NCBI GenBank assembly: GCA_026713245.1
Contig: JAPOOU010000050.1
Coordinates: forward strand, 1-33,617
Origin: Chloroflexota bacterium
Lineage (GTDB): Bacteria; Chloroflexota; Anaerolineae; Aggregatilineales; Phototrophicaceae
Direction: 5' to 3'
Length of the DNA: 33,617 nt
How positions within the stretch are numbered: the first letter of the stretch is position 1; every line of letters begins with the position of its first letter. The notes below the pieces were generated by a model. That model made no database searches. It saw only the letters and a list, made by a program, of their open reading frames with translations, and was not told the DNA's origin. Positions 21,514-30,593 of the stretch are shown piece after piece. The translations under genes and the position numbers were made by a program.

Positions 21514-23313
21514 TTGGTTCATAAAAGTGAGTTCACCGTTGAAGGCTTGCGCGAGTACAATCGCTCAAGCGCCGTTCGCTGGATCATCTCGCATTGCTTC
21601 GAGCACAAGCTGTATTTCTTCGTCGGACTAGTGGGCTTCGCCTTGACCTACATCGCCTTTTCCGGGGCGCGAGTGATGTTTGGCCAGGGCGCGCAGCTAA
21701 TCATCGATGGCGGGGACGCCGGGGCGGTGATCGCGGTCAGCCTCGCCGTGCTGATCTTGTCGGTATCGGACGGTCTGTTTTCGCTCATGGGCTCGATGGC
21801 GATGGTCATCTTGTCGACGCGGGTCGAGCGCGACTCGCGCCACGAACTCTACGCCAGCCTTCTTGGCAAGAGCCAGACCTTCCATGACCAACAGCGTGTG
21901 GGCGATGTCATGGCGCGCGCCACCGACGACGTTCGCCAACTCAATTTTGTAGTTCACCCGGGCATCATGTTCATTTTCGACATGGTGCTGGGTTTTGCCG
22001 TGCCGATGATTTATATCGCGGCTATCAATCTGGAATTGCTGCTGGTGCCGATTGTTTTCGTCATCGCCTATGTCATAGTCGTGCGCCGCTACATGCGCCG
22101 GCTGGAACCGGTGATGATGCAGCAGCGCATGCAATATGGCACGCTCAGCGCCCGCCTGGAAGAGACGATCAGCGGCATCGAGATCGTGAAGGTGGCGGCG
22201 CAGGAAATCGAAGAGCGCAAGAAATTCAGGCGCAACGCCTGGAAGTTCCGCGATTTCTTCGTGCAGCAGGGCAAGATTGAAGCCGCTTATCTGCCGCTGC
22301 TGATGTTCGGCATCGCCTTCGGCTTCTTCTTCTTGCACTGCCTGAATATGCACGAGCGCGGCATCCTCAGCATCGGCGATATCATCGCGGTAGCCGGACT
22401 GATGCAAGTGCTTTCGTTCCCGGTTTTCATTTCGCTCTTTTCCATCAGCATGATTCAGCTGGGCATCGCCGGCGCGCGCCGCATCCTTGAGTTGATAGAG
22501 CAGCGCTCCGATATTGATGAGAATCTGGCCGGACACAGCGCGGCGGTGGAAGGCGCGATCGAGTTCGATAACGTGACCTTCAAATTCCACGGCTCTACCG
22601 TGCTGGAGAATGTCTCCTTCAAGGTGGAGCCGGGGCAGACGGTCGCAATTGTCGGGCAGACCGGCTCGGGCAAGTCTACGCTGACGCAATTGGTCAGCCG
22701 CACCTATGATGTCAATGACGGGCGGGTCATGATCGATGGCGTCGATGTGCGCGACTGGAATCTTGATCGGCTGCGCTCGCAGATGGGCAAGATCGAGCAG
22801 GATATCTTCCTCTTCTCGCGTTCGATCGCCGAGAATATCTCCTTTGGCGTTGAAAACGCGGCGCAAGAACAGATCGAAGACGCCGCCAGAGAAGCGCAGG
22901 CGCATGAATTTATCATGTCGTTCAATGAGGGCTACGAGAGTGAAATCGGCGAACGGGGCGTTATGCTGTCCGGCGGACAGCGCCAGAGGCTGGCGCTGGC
23001 GCGCGCCTTCCTGCGGCAGCCGAGCATCCTGATCCTTGATGACTCGACCAGCGCCATCGACAGCGCCACCGAAGACGAGATTCAGAAAGCCATGCGGCGG
23101 GCGCAAGAGGGACGGACGACCATTCTGATCACTCATCGCTTGTCGCAGATCCGTTGGGCCGACCGCATCATCGTCCTGGAAAACGGCAGGGCGATCGCCA
23201 ATGGCTCGCACGAAGATTTGCTGCGCAGTTCCGAGCATTATCGGCGGATTTTCGCGCGCTATGGCGCGGTGGAAACGCCGGTAGGGCAGCTGGCAGCAGG
23301 AGGAGGAGCGTAA
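21514..23313 (+). CDS. ABC exporter half-transporter, degenerate-site subunit
   Basis: About 599 residues: a type IV exporter membrane domain with six helices (residues ~30-320) followed by an ATPase domain. Walker A is GQTGSGKST (~380), the signature LSGGQRQRLALARA (~485), Walker B ILILDDSTSAID (~507) and the H-loop LITHRLS. The residue after the Walker B aspartate is Asp instead of the catalytic Glu, so the ATP site built on this subunit is probably degenerate. TTG at 21514 is the preferred start because AGGAG lies seven bases upstream; ATG at 21496 is an alternative. The stop overlaps the next gene's start by one base, giving a coupled heterodimer. Family members export drugs, lipids or peptides. 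Confidence 0.9.
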   Translation: MVHKSEFTVEGLREYNRSSAVRWIISHCFEHKLYFFVGLVGFALTYIAFSGARVMFGQGAQLIIDGGDAGAVIAVSLAVLILSVSDGLFSLMGSMAMVILSTRVERDSRHELYASLLGKSQTFHDQQRVGDVMARATDDVRQLNFVVHPGIMFIFDMVLGFAVPMIYIAAINLELLLVPIVFVIAYVIVVRRYMRRLEPVMMQQRMQYGTLSARLEETISGIEIVKVAAQEIEERKKFRRNAWKFRDFFVQQGKIEAAYLPLLMFGIAFGFFFLHCLNMHERGILSIGDIIAVAGLMQVLSFPVFISLFSISMIQLGIAGARRILELIEQRSDIDENLAGHSAAVEGAIEFDNVTFKFHGSTVLENVSFKVEPGQTVAIVGQTGSGKSTLTQLVSRTYDVNDGRVMIDGVDVRDWNLDRLRSQMGKIEQDIFLFSRSIAENISFGVENAAQEQIEDAAREAQAHEFIMSFNEGYESEIGERGVMLSGGQRQRLALARAFLRQPSILILDDSTSAIDSATEDEIQKAMRRAQEGRTTILITHRLSQIRWADRIIVLENGRAIANGSHEDLLRSSEHYRRIFARYGAVETPVGQLAAGGGA

Positions 23314-25118
23314 TGGGCTTCATCATGGACGGCCTCGAAGCCGAAGAATACGATCGCCAATACTCTGATTGGCAACTTGTCAAACGAATCCTGGGTTACT
23401 TCAAGCCGCATATATGGAAGATGCTGGTTGTCGGGCTGGTGGTCTTCCTCAGCTCGGTCATGGACCTTATTTTGCCGGTGGTTGTCTCTCAAGCGCTCGA
23501 TCAACTGCAATTCACGCCCGAGACATTCGACCCAGTCGGCACAGCGATCATACTGGGCGTTGCGGCCAGCGCCGGCTGGCTGGCGAATATGGTTCGTCAA
23601 TGGCTGTCCGCGGAGGCAGTCGGCGATGTCACCCTTGATCTGCGCGAAGACGCCTTCAACGCCGTGACCGAGCGCGATATGTCCTTCTATGACCAGTATC
23701 CCACCGGCAAGGTGGTCAGCCGCGTGCTGTCGGATACGCAAGCCTTCTCCGAGACGGTGCGCCTTAGCATCAACCTGATGAGCCGGCTGCTGCTGGTCGT
23801 GCTGCTGATCATCTACTTGTTCACCGTCAACGTGAACATGACCTGGGTTCTGATGGCGATCATGCCATTCATCGTCTATACGGCGCTGAAATTTCGTACG
23901 GTGGCGCGGCGGACGGTGACCAACTCGCGCCGGCAACTGGCGACGGTCAACGCGCATATCCAGGAGTCGATCAGCGGTATCGGCGTGGCCAAAGCCTTCC
24001 GCCGCGAGCAAATGATCTACGATGAGTTCAAAACGGTCAATCAGGAATCGTATGAGGTCGAAAAGATCAACGGTTTCGTCTTCGGCAGCATCTTCCCCAT
24101 CCTGGTGACGATCGCGGGGCTTGGCGTGGCGGCCGTGGTCTGGTTTGGCATCAACATGGCGCAGCAGGGCGTGCTGACCGCCGGCGAATGGTTCCTTTTC
24201 ATCCAGGGCATGGGCATGATTTGGTTCCCGCTGACGAGCATCTCGTCGTTCTGGAGCCAGTTTCAGTTGGGCTTGGCGGCGGGAGAGCGCGTTTTCGCCT
24301 TGATCGACGCGGAAGCAGTGGTCAAGCAGAAAGCGGACGACCTTGTCCCCGCGGTCAAGGGAGAGATCGAATTCGTCGACATGGACTTCCACTACATCAC
24401 GGGCGAGCCGGTGCTGCAAGGCTTCAGTCTCAAGATTCCTCCGGGCGAGACGCTGGCGCTGGTCGGGCATACCGGCTCGGGCAAGTCGAGCATCGCAAAG
24501 TTGATCAATCGCTTCTACGAATACCAGAGCGGCGATCTGCTCATCGACGGACGCGATATCCGCTACTTCAACTTGTCGAGCTATCGCTCGCAACTTGGCG
24601 TTGTGACGCAGACGCCCTTCCTATTTGACGGCACGGTGATGGAAAACATCCGCTACGGCAAACCCGAGGCCAGCGATCAAGATGTCATCGACATCGCCTA
24701 CAAAGTGGGCCGCGGCGATTGGCTGGTTAGCCTGCAAGAAGGGCTCGACACGCAAGTCGGCGAACGCGGCGGAAACCTGTCCATGGGCCAGCGGCAACTG
24801 GTGGCGATCGCGCGCGTGCTGCTGCAAGACCCCGCCATTTTCATCCTTGATGAAGCCACCGCCAGCGTCGATCCGCTGACTGAAACGCTGATCCAGGAGG
24901 GCTTGGACACGCTGATGGGCAACCGTACCTCTATTGTCATCGCGCATCGCTTGTCTACCATCCAGCATGCCGACCGTATCATCGTGCTCGATCAGGGCGA
25001 GATCATCGAATCGGGCACGCACGATCAACTGATGTTGGCCGGCGGGCACTATGCCAATCTTTATGACAGCTATTTCCGTCACCAGAGCCTGGAGTATATA
25101 GAGCGGCTCGCGGGCTAA
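23313..25118 (+). CDS. ABC exporter half-transporter, catalytic subunit
   Basis: A 601-residue partner of the preceding protein: six membrane helices, then Walker A GHTGSGKSS (~383), signature LSMGQRQLVAIARV (~488), Walker B FILDEATASVD with the catalytic Glu (~509) and VIAHRLSTIQ. The signature is LSMGQ, not LSGGQ. This is complementary to the first subunit: one composite ATP site has Walker B Asp plus LSMGQ, the other a normal Glu plus LSGGQ, as in heterodimeric exporters of the BmrCD/TM287-288 type. The ATG at 23313 has AGGAGGAG upstream and overlaps the previous stop. Confidence 0.92.
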   Translation: MGFIMDGLEAEEYDRQYSDWQLVKRILGYFKPHIWKMLVVGLVVFLSSVMDLILPVVVSQALDQLQFTPETFDPVGTAIILGVAASAGWLANMVRQWLSAEAVGDVTLDLREDAFNAVTERDMSFYDQYPTGKVVSRVLSDTQAFSETVRLSINLMSRLLLVVLLIIYLFTVNVNMTWVLMAIMPFIVYTALKFRTVARRTVTNSRRQLATVNAHIQESISGIGVAKAFRREQMIYDEFKTVNQESYEVEKINGFVFGSIFPILVTIAGLGVAAVVWFGINMAQQGVLTAGEWFLFIQGMGMIWFPLTSISSFWSQFQLGLAAGERVFALIDAEAVVKQKADDLVPAVKGEIEFVDMDFHYITGEPVLQGFSLKIPPGETLALVGHTGSGKSSIAKLINRFYEYQSGDLLIDGRDIRYFNLSSYRSQLGVVTQTPFLFDGTVMENIRYGKPEASDQDVIDIAYKVGRGDWLVSLQEGLDTQVGERGGNLSMGQRQLVAIARVLLQDPAIFILDEATASVDPLTETLIQEGLDTLMGNRTSIVIAHRLSTIQHADRIIVLDQGEIIESGTHDQLMLAGGHYANLYDSYFRHQSLEYIERLAG

Positions 25119-25130
25119 TGATTTGATCTA

Positions 25131-25159
25131 TTGTGATAGCCCGCGCGCAAAGGTATACT
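25131..25159 (+). promoter_or_regulatory. Promoter of the DUF433/DUF5615 pair
   Basis: TTGTGA (25131-25136), 17 bases, TATACT (25154-25159), 43 bases before the DUF433 start codon, in the short gap after the ABC exporter. Confidence 0.55.
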
Positions 25160-25201
25160 TTAGTCTATACATCCCGTACAAGGTTCGGGAGGTAACGAGA
25201 A

Positions 25202-25501
25202 ATGAACCCAGTCATGACACCGGGAATCACTAGCACGCCGGGCCTTCGCGGTGGAAGACCTTGTATCGCCGGGACGGGCATCCGCGTTACCGATATTGTT
25301 ACAGCAGTTCAACTCGAGTACAGCCGCGACGAGATCGCGGAGGATTTTGACTTAAGCCTAGAACAGGTCAATGCCGCGCTCGACTACCACGAGCGCAATA
25401 GTGCGGCGATAGATGCGGACATGAAACGCCAAGACGAAAACTTTGAAGCGCTTTTCAATGCCGGCTATGGAAGACCTCAGGCTCCGGTACTACCTCGATG
25501 A
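25202..25501 (+). CDS. DUF433 antitoxin-like protein
   Basis: A 99-residue protein with the DUF433 core: GGRPCIAGTGIRVTDIV, then YSRDEIAEDFDLSLEQVNAALDYHERN. This winged-helix-like domain is the usual partner of DUF5615 proteins and is regarded as the antitoxin/DNA-binding half of a VapBC-like pair. A strong ribosome binding site (GGGAGGT) precedes the ATG. The gene overlaps the next one by about 35 bases in another frame. The family suggests binding to its own promoter at 25131-25159. Confidence 0.88.
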   Translation: MNPVMTPGITSTPGLRGGRPCIAGTGIRVTDIVTAVQLEYSRDEIAEDFDLSLEQVNAALDYHERNSAAIDADMKRQDENFEALFNAGYGRPQAPVLPR

Positions 25502-25823
25502 GTTAATGCCGGTAGCGATTGCGGAACAGCTTAATCAAAGAGGAATAGACACGATTACGGTTCGAGATCTGAGGCTACAGGGTTATCCTGACGCGCATCA
25601 TCTACAATTGGCGGATGAACTTGACCGTGTTTTGTGCACAGTGGACGACGACTATTTCGACCTCATAACGAATGGCGCTGCTCATTCAGGTATCGTCTTT
25701 GGGTCTCGCAAAGACCGTCGAGAAATCGGCATCTGGGTCCGGTTTCTTGAATGGATGCATCAAACGTATATGCGCGAAGACATGCGTAATCGGGTCGAAT
25801 ATCTTAGAATCGTTCAGGAGTAG
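25467..25823 (+). CDS. DUF5615 PIN-like toxin protein
   Basis: A 118-residue protein with the DUF5615 PIN-like pattern: LRLRYYLDELMPVAIAEQL at the N-terminus (the first acidic residue of the site), DTITVRDL, VLCTVDDDYFDLI (second acidic cluster) and SGIVFG. These resemble the Mg2+-binding acidic residues of PIN ribonucleases, although activity of DUF5615 proteins is not firmly established. Start codon choice is uncertain: ATG at 25467 or 25458, both inside the DUF433 gene without a clear ribosome binding site, so translational coupling is assumed. Context supports a toxin-antitoxin unit. Confidence 0.83.
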   Translation: MEDLRLRYYLDELMPVAIAEQLNQRGIDTITVRDLRLQGYPDAHHLQLADELDRVLCTVDDDYFDLITNGAAHSGIVFGSRKDRREIGIWVRFLEWMHQTYMREDMRNRVEYLRIVQE

Positions 25824-25882
25824 AGCTTGCGCAAAGCCTATACTACAATTGTGCCTGAACTAGCGCTTCGTCAGGAAAACAG

Positions 25883-26632
25883 ATGCCACTAACCACACTA
25901 ACCGACACCAACTTCAACGCCGCGACCAATGAGTCGGCCGCGCTGATTCTAATCACAACCGGCGGCGACAAGCTGCGTAGCGATTTCAAGACTGCATTTA
26001 CCAAAGCCGCCGATGAAGAAGACGACATCCTCTTCGCGCAAGTGGATCCAGATAGCAGCAACGAAATCGCGCGGCGCTTCGACTATCAGAACAAATCGCT
26101 TTTGATCGTCTGGTATCGCGGCGAAGCGCTGGTGCGGCGTTCGCGCCCCTGGGCCAGCGACCTGCCCGATTTTATCGGACAACTGCGGGATGCCCTGGCT
26201 GCGGACGCGCCGCCGGAAGCCGAGAACGAACAGGCTGACCAAGCGCAGGAGACGGCGCTGGTTCTTGACAAACCGATGGCGGCAACCGATGCCAGCTTCG
26301 AAAAAGAAGCCATCCTCGCCTCGCATGAGATGCCGGTCTTGGTGGATTTTTGGGCGGAATGGTGCGGTCCCTGCCGCATGGTTGCGCCGATTCTGGACAA
26401 GCTGGCCGCGGAATACGCCGGTCAGATTCGGGTGGTCAAAGTCGATACCGATGCCAACCCGGCGCTCAGCCAGCTCTTCCAGATACGCAGCATTCCCACT
26501 ATCGCGGTCTTCAAAGCCGGCAAGTTGATCTTCATGCAACCCGGCGCCTTGCAGGAGCCGCACTTCCGGCAGTTGATCCAGCAAGCGATCGAAGTCGAAG
26601 TTCCCGCGGACGAGGCGGCGGCGGCAAATTGA
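25883..26632 (+). CDS. Two-domain thioredoxin-like protein
   Basis: A 249-residue cytoplasmic protein with two thioredoxin folds in tandem. The N-terminal one (residues ~1-105) keeps the fold pattern (SAALILITTGGDKL, ILFAQVDPD, SLLIVWYRGEALVR) but has no CxxC. The C-terminal one (about 130-240) is canonical: MPVLVDFWAEWCGPCRM with C161 and C164, VDTDANPALSQLFQIRSIPT with the cis-proline. The linker (106-128) is acidic. The redox-active half would reduce disulfides; the silent half may bind partners. It stands alone between the toxin-antitoxin pair and the convergent propeller gene. Confidence 0.88.
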   Translation: MPLTTLTDTNFNAATNESAALILITTGGDKLRSDFKTAFTKAADEEDDILFAQVDPDSSNEIARRFDYQNKSLLIVWYRGEALVRRSRPWASDLPDFIGQLRDALAADAPPEAENEQADQAQETALVLDKPMAATDASFEKEAILASHEMPVLVDFWAEWCGPCRMVAPILDKLAAEYAGQIRVVKVDTDANPALSQLFQIRSIPTIAVFKAGKLIFMQPGALQEPHFRQLIQQAIEVEVPADEAAAAN

Positions 26633-26680
26633 ATCGAGACATCACGCAGTTGCATCACTGCTGACAACGAGAGGCGCAAT

Positions 26681-28105
26681 CTAACCAAGCAGTATCGGCA
26701 GCAACCATTTGCCAGTCCCAAGGTCAAAAATGAAATAAAGGCACGGGAAAACCTCGCAGTTCATCGTCATCACCTTGGTCCCCGCCGGATTGACCGCGAT
26801 TGGAAAGAAATCCTCGGGAATGTTGCTACGATCAACATCGGGAAACTCGCGGCCGTCTTCTGAAGTTTTCTCAGGCTCTGGCACAATGTTCCGCGCTTCG
26901 ACCTGCGCGCCGCTGGCAGGATCGAAAGCGCTTAGCTCCTCTTCCCACTCCCAGGTTGGCTCCCGCGAAATCAAGGCAACAGTCATTATATGCAGTTGGT
27001 CCCCTGTTGAATTGAATTGCACACGATTTTGGAAATTATTGTCCGGATATTGATGCACGATGTAGATTATCCGCTCGCCGAAGCGCGCTGACCCCGGATC
27101 AACATCCCAGATGCCAATATGATATTCACAGTTCTCGTCATGACACCGTGGACTGGCGTCCGGATGCGCTCCCTCGACGTAGTCCATGTTATTCTGCTCA
27201 ACGACGATCAATCGCCGATTATCTTCGCTCAAGAGAACAGAATGAAACCATTTATATGCGAGATCAATGCGCAGAAGAGAAGCGCCAAATCCGGCCGAAG
27301 CGCGGTTCAAATCCCATAGCTCAATCTTGTTCTCGCTATAGATCGCAAGCGGATCGGCAGCGTCGTGCCAGAAATAAGCCTGCGCATCCGTAGGCGTCAT
27401 CGTTTGCCAGAGCGTTGCGCCAAATGATTCGGACGAGAAATCTGTGTCCACCAGCTTGTACCATGTCGGACAGGTATCGCAGTAGCGCTTGCCATCGTCG
27501 CGCAGCTTAAGCAAGGCTGTCGAAGCGTCTTCACTCCATCTCAAGTCCACAATCGTCTTGCCGCCGAAGTCTGCCTCAGTAAGGACCTTGCCAACGGACT
27601 CGGATTCCGGATTGATATCGATCAAGGCGAGCCGTTCTTCTGCCCATGTGAAGACGAGAGCGTCGGCTTTGATGACCTTGTGAAGGTTGCGGTTCAATCC
27701 ATGTGGATGATAAGCCTTGGTCACGTAAGAATAGAGCAATTCGCCGGTCTCGGCCGACCAAGCCTGTTGATGGACATAGTTGTCTCGGCGGTGGGGATGG
27801 GCGCGCGTCAGGATCAGCTCGCCGTCTTCGGACCAATGCACATCGGATACGAAGGCATCCTGAGCGACGAAATAATAATCCGGGGCCAAGCTCATGATGG
27901 GTCGGTGATCCAACTCCAACAGGAGCAAGCCGTCGCTGTCTCGCCAGACATAAACATAGGGGCTCCATCCCCATGTGGCAATCTGTTCGCCGTCATCGCT
28001 CCACAAGGCGCGATGCATACCGTCGTGTACTGGTCCATAGACGTCTTGAGCAAAGGCGAAACTGAGATTCAGCATCAACAAGGCAAGCGAAAAAACAAGC
28101 CGCAT
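26681..28105 (-). CDS. Secreted beta-propeller-like (WD40/PD40-type) protein
   Basis: About 474 residues. The signal peptide MRLVFSLALLMLNLSFAFA-Q sets the start at 28105, which has AGAGGT upstream; the frame stays open to 28132. The mature protein consists of irregular repeats with the pattern W-S-x-D/E-G/D-...-I/L...W-D/E, such as ALWSDDGEQIATWGWSPYVY, VHWSEDGELILTRAHPH and LRWSEDASTALLKL, ending in PAGTKVMTMN; this fits a six- or seven-bladed propeller. Cysteines occur in pairs (CDTCP, CHDENC, CEVFPC) and may form disulfides outside the cell. No catalytic residues are recognised. It starts 10 bases after the recombinase gene on the same strand. Confidence 0.7.
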   Translation of the reverse strand: MRLVFSLALLMLNLSFAFAQDVYGPVHDGMHRALWSDDGEQIATWGWSPYVYVWRDSDGLLLLELDHRPIMSLAPDYYFVAQDAFVSDVHWSEDGELILTRAHPHRRDNYVHQQAWSAETGELLYSYVTKAYHPHGLNRNLHKVIKADALVFTWAEERLALIDINPESESVGKVLTEADFGGKTIVDLRWSEDASTALLKLRDDGKRYCDTCPTWYKLVDTDFSSESFGATLWQTMTPTDAQAYFWHDAADPLAIYSENKIELWDLNRASAGFGASLLRIDLAYKWFHSVLLSEDNRRLIVVEQNNMDYVEGAHPDASPRCHDENCEYHIGIWDVDPGSARFGERIIYIVHQYPDNNFQNRVQFNSTGDQLHIMTVALISREPTWEWEEELSAFDPASGAQVEARNIVPEPEKTSEDGREFPDVDRSNIPEDFFPIAVNPAGTKVMTMNCEVFPCLYFIFDLGTGKWLLPILLG

Positions 28106-28115
28106 AATGAACCTC

Positions 28116-29222
28116 TTAACCGATCGCAGCACTGGTCAACAGCGCCAGGCTATGCCGATCATGCGGCGGGCTGAACATATTGGGCGGGTGACGATCGCGC
28201 CCGTCCAATTCGCCGATATAAGTCTGCGTGGTCTGCAAACTGGTATGCCCCAGGTTTTGCCGTATCCGCTCCAGATCCATGCCATAGACGTAGGCGTTGC
28301 GCGCGTAGGTCCGGCGCAGATCATGCGGCTTGACCGCGCGTAAAGCGCCGTCAATGCTGATGGCATGGCAATTCATGATATCGTTGACCGTCCAGGCGCC
28401 GATGCCGGTCGGACGCACGGTTTTGCCGCCGCGCCGGATGCCGCGGAAGACAAACCCGACCTTGATCTCGGCGCGCCCCAGCCAGGCATCAACATACATC
28501 AGGCACCAATTGAGCGGGCCATAGGGGATGAGCCGTTGCTTCGCGCCCTTGCCCTCGCGCACACGCAATGAAAGTTCGCCGCCCAAATGCTGCCGCAGGT
28601 CGTCAACTTGCAGCGCCGCCGCTTCCGCAGCGCGTATCCCCGTGCAAACCATCAAGGTCATGAGCGCCGTATCGCGCAGCCCGCGCAGATTAGCGATGCC
28701 CGGCGCTTGAATCAAGGCGCTGACCTGATAAGGCTTGAGGCGCAGATGTTCACTATCGGCAGTGTCCTGCTTGGCGACCAATTTGACCGGAGCGGCCGCC
28801 GGGTGTACATCATTCATCATGCGGATGAAGAACTCGTCAACCATGGCGCGCTGCTCGGCTTCGCTGTCATCGGGATTGACCAATTCAAAGAGCAGGTCGC
28901 GCGTCTCGTTGCTGCGGGTCAGCGCCGCATAGCGTCCGCGTATCGTCGCCAAATGCGCCAGGGCAGTTTGCGGCGACAAAGCGGCGGACTTGCGCAGCCC
29001 CTTTTTGTCGACGCGTGTCCGTTCAAATAGCAGATAGTCCCGATAGGCTTGCAGATCCGGCTGATACCAACTGCGCCTGGTTTCCGCCAGCCAGTCGATA
29101 TAAAAGCTGAGCCGCGATTTTTCGTCCTTGCTCGGGTTGCCTGGCATCAACATGGCGTAGTTGTCCCGCCACAGCCTTCGCTTTGTTTCGTCGGACAATT
29201 CTTTCACCTGATTTTCCCCCAT
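28116..29222 (-). CDS. Tyrosine recombinase/integrase
   Basis: A 368-residue phage-integrase-family protein. The N-terminal SAM-like core-binding domain is about residues 30-115 (SRLSFYIDWLAETRRSW). The catalytic domain has the complete residue set: R197 in CTGIRAAEAA, K225 in EGKGAKQR, H300 and R303 in PHDLRRTYA, H326 in LGHTSLQTTQTY and Y335. It is therefore predicted active, cutting and rejoining DNA via a 3'-phosphotyrosine. The domain order resembles stand-alone integrases of mobile islands more than XerC/D. No attachment site or neighbouring excisionase is visible. It might serve cassettes inserted elsewhere in the window, but nothing in the sequence links them. Confidence 0.92.
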   Translation of the reverse strand: MGENQVKELSDETKRRLWRDNYAMLMPGNPSKDEKSRLSFYIDWLAETRRSWYQPDLQAYRDYLLFERTRVDKKGLRKSAALSPQTALAHLATIRGRYAALTRSNETRDLLFELVNPDDSEAEQRAMVDEFFIRMMNDVHPAAAPVKLVAKQDTADSEHLRLKPYQVSALIQAPGIANLRGLRDTALMTLMVCTGIRAAEAAALQVDDLRQHLGGELSLRVREGKGAKQRLIPYGPLNWCLMYVDAWLGRAEIKVGFVFRGIRRGGKTVRPTGIGAWTVNDIMNCHAISIDGALRAVKPHDLRRTYARNAYVYGMDLERIRQNLGHTSLQTTQTYIGELDGRDRHPPNMFSPPHDRHSLALLTSAAIG

Positions 29223-29342
29223 TCATTCCAGTATAGCATGTCGACAGCGCCTGCTCTTCGCAACCTTCGCAAAAGCGCGCAGGCGCGCTAGACTAAGCAT
29301 TCATTTCATCGCTCGTCAACTTTTGTTATCAGAGGACAGTCC

Positions 29343-30593
29343 ATGCGCAAGCTACTGTTCATCGCGCTGCTCTTATTTACCAGCGTAACATTTGCCTCCG
29401 CGCAAGACGTCGTCACCGAGGCCATGCGCGAGCAACTCTTCGAAATTCAGCAGCAGGTCATTGAACGACGCGAATTGGATCTGTTGGCGGAAGCGCCTTT
29501 GACCTTCCCCGCGCACAGCGAACTGGAGGCTTTCTTAAAGCGTCGTTTTCTGGAGGACTACCCACCGGAGCAGCTCCGAAGGGATCAGGTATTTTTGCGC
29601 GCTCTCGATCTCGCGCAACCGGGGCTGGATCTGGAAGCTGCTCTGCGAGATTTCTGGTTGACCTGGATCGGTGGTTATTACAATATCATCGACGGCAGTG
29701 TCAACATCGTCGTCCGCGCCGAAGATGGCGCCCTCGACGCCTTGACGATCCCTCAGCAGGTGATTTATGCCCACGAAATCGTGCATGCCCTCCAAGACCA
29801 GCACTTCGACCTGGAACGTATCATCGTCGATGCCAATAAGGATGGCAACCGCGATCGCCGCCTGGCAATACACGCCCTATTCGAAGGCGATGCCAATTAC
29901 ATCATGCTCGACTTCTTGCGCCGCCTGCAAGACGCGGACCCGGCGGCTGTCTTTCGCGCTTATTCCGCGCTTCGGGAACCGGATTCCGAACCGGAAATAC
30001 CGCCCGTTATCATCGACGCGATAGAATTCCCCTACCGGCAAGGTTATCTCTTCATAGCCGAAGTGGTCGCTGCGCTCGGCTGGCAAGGCGTCAACCAGGC
30101 GCTTCGCGACAATCCACCGCAGACGACCGAACAAATCTACCATCCGCAACGCTATCTGGCCGGGGAAGGCGCCGTGCCTGTCCACATGCCTGATCACGAC
30201 GAGATTATCGCCGCGGGATGGCAAAGGGCATATGACGGACCCGTCGGCGAATTCTTCTTGCGCCAGCATTTGCAAGTTTATCTCGCCGAGTTCCAGGCCG
30301 ATGATCTCGCCACTGGATGGGGCGGCGACCGCATGCGCGTATTCACCAACGACACTGATGATCAGCTGATATGGGTACTGTACCAAGAATGGGATTCGCC
30401 GCACGACGCCGGGGAATTCGCCCGCGGCTATCAGCAGCTGCTGGAAGGGCGCTATCGTCAAGGTTCCGACGACGGGCTCTGCTGGGTCGCCGAGACGACG
30501 CATTGTATGGCGCAGGTCGGCGAGAAGGAAACGCGTATCAGCGCTGCACCGCATAAGGAAGAGGCGCTGGCGCTGCTGGCTCTCGGCGATTAA
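29343..30593 (+). CDS. Secreted zincin-like metalloprotease
   Basis: A 416-residue exported protein with signal peptide MRKLLFIALLLFTSVTFASA (cleaved before QDVV). A zinc-binding HExxH motif is at 144-148 (YAHEIVHALQDQHFDL) and E181 in ALFEGDANYIM is positioned as third ligand, as in gluzincin-like families. Later segments (YRQGYLFIAEVV, TTEQIYHPQRYL) are characteristic of this hypothetical family, which I know only as uncharacterised. Two cysteines near the C-terminus (LCWVAETTHC) may pair. Substrate and activation are unknown. The ATG at 29343 is set by the signal peptide; upstream AGAGGA is five to ten bases away. Confidence 0.75.
   Translation: MRKLLFIALLLFTSVTFASAQDVVTEAMREQLFEIQQQVIERRELDLLAEAPLTFPAHSELEAFLKRRFLEDYPPEQLRRDQVFLRALDLAQPGLDLEAALRDFWLTWIGGYYNIIDGSVNIVVRAEDGALDALTIPQQVIYAHEIVHALQDQHFDLERIIVDANKDGNRDRRLAIHALFEGDANYIMLDFLRRLQDADPAAVFRAYSALREPDSEPEIPPVIIDAIEFPYRQGYLFIAEVVAALGWQGVNQALRDNPPQTTEQIYHPQRYLAGEGAVPVHMPDHDEIIAAGWQRAYDGPVGEFFLRQHLQVYLAEFQADDLATGWGGDRMRVFTNDTDDQLIWVLYQEWDSPHDAGEFARGYQQLLEGRYRQGSDDGLCWVAETTHCMAQVGEKETRISAAPHKEEALALLALGD

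Noticed and set aside
21697..24593. Long antisense frames (513 and 444 codons) opposite the ABC exporter genes
   Set aside because: The sense strand encodes intact exporters with all motifs; the antisense products are D/H/R-rich with no recognisable domain.
27300..27325. tRNA-like GGTTCAAATCCC string
   Set aside because: It lies inside the propeller gene, and no acceptor stem or anticodon arm can be built around it.
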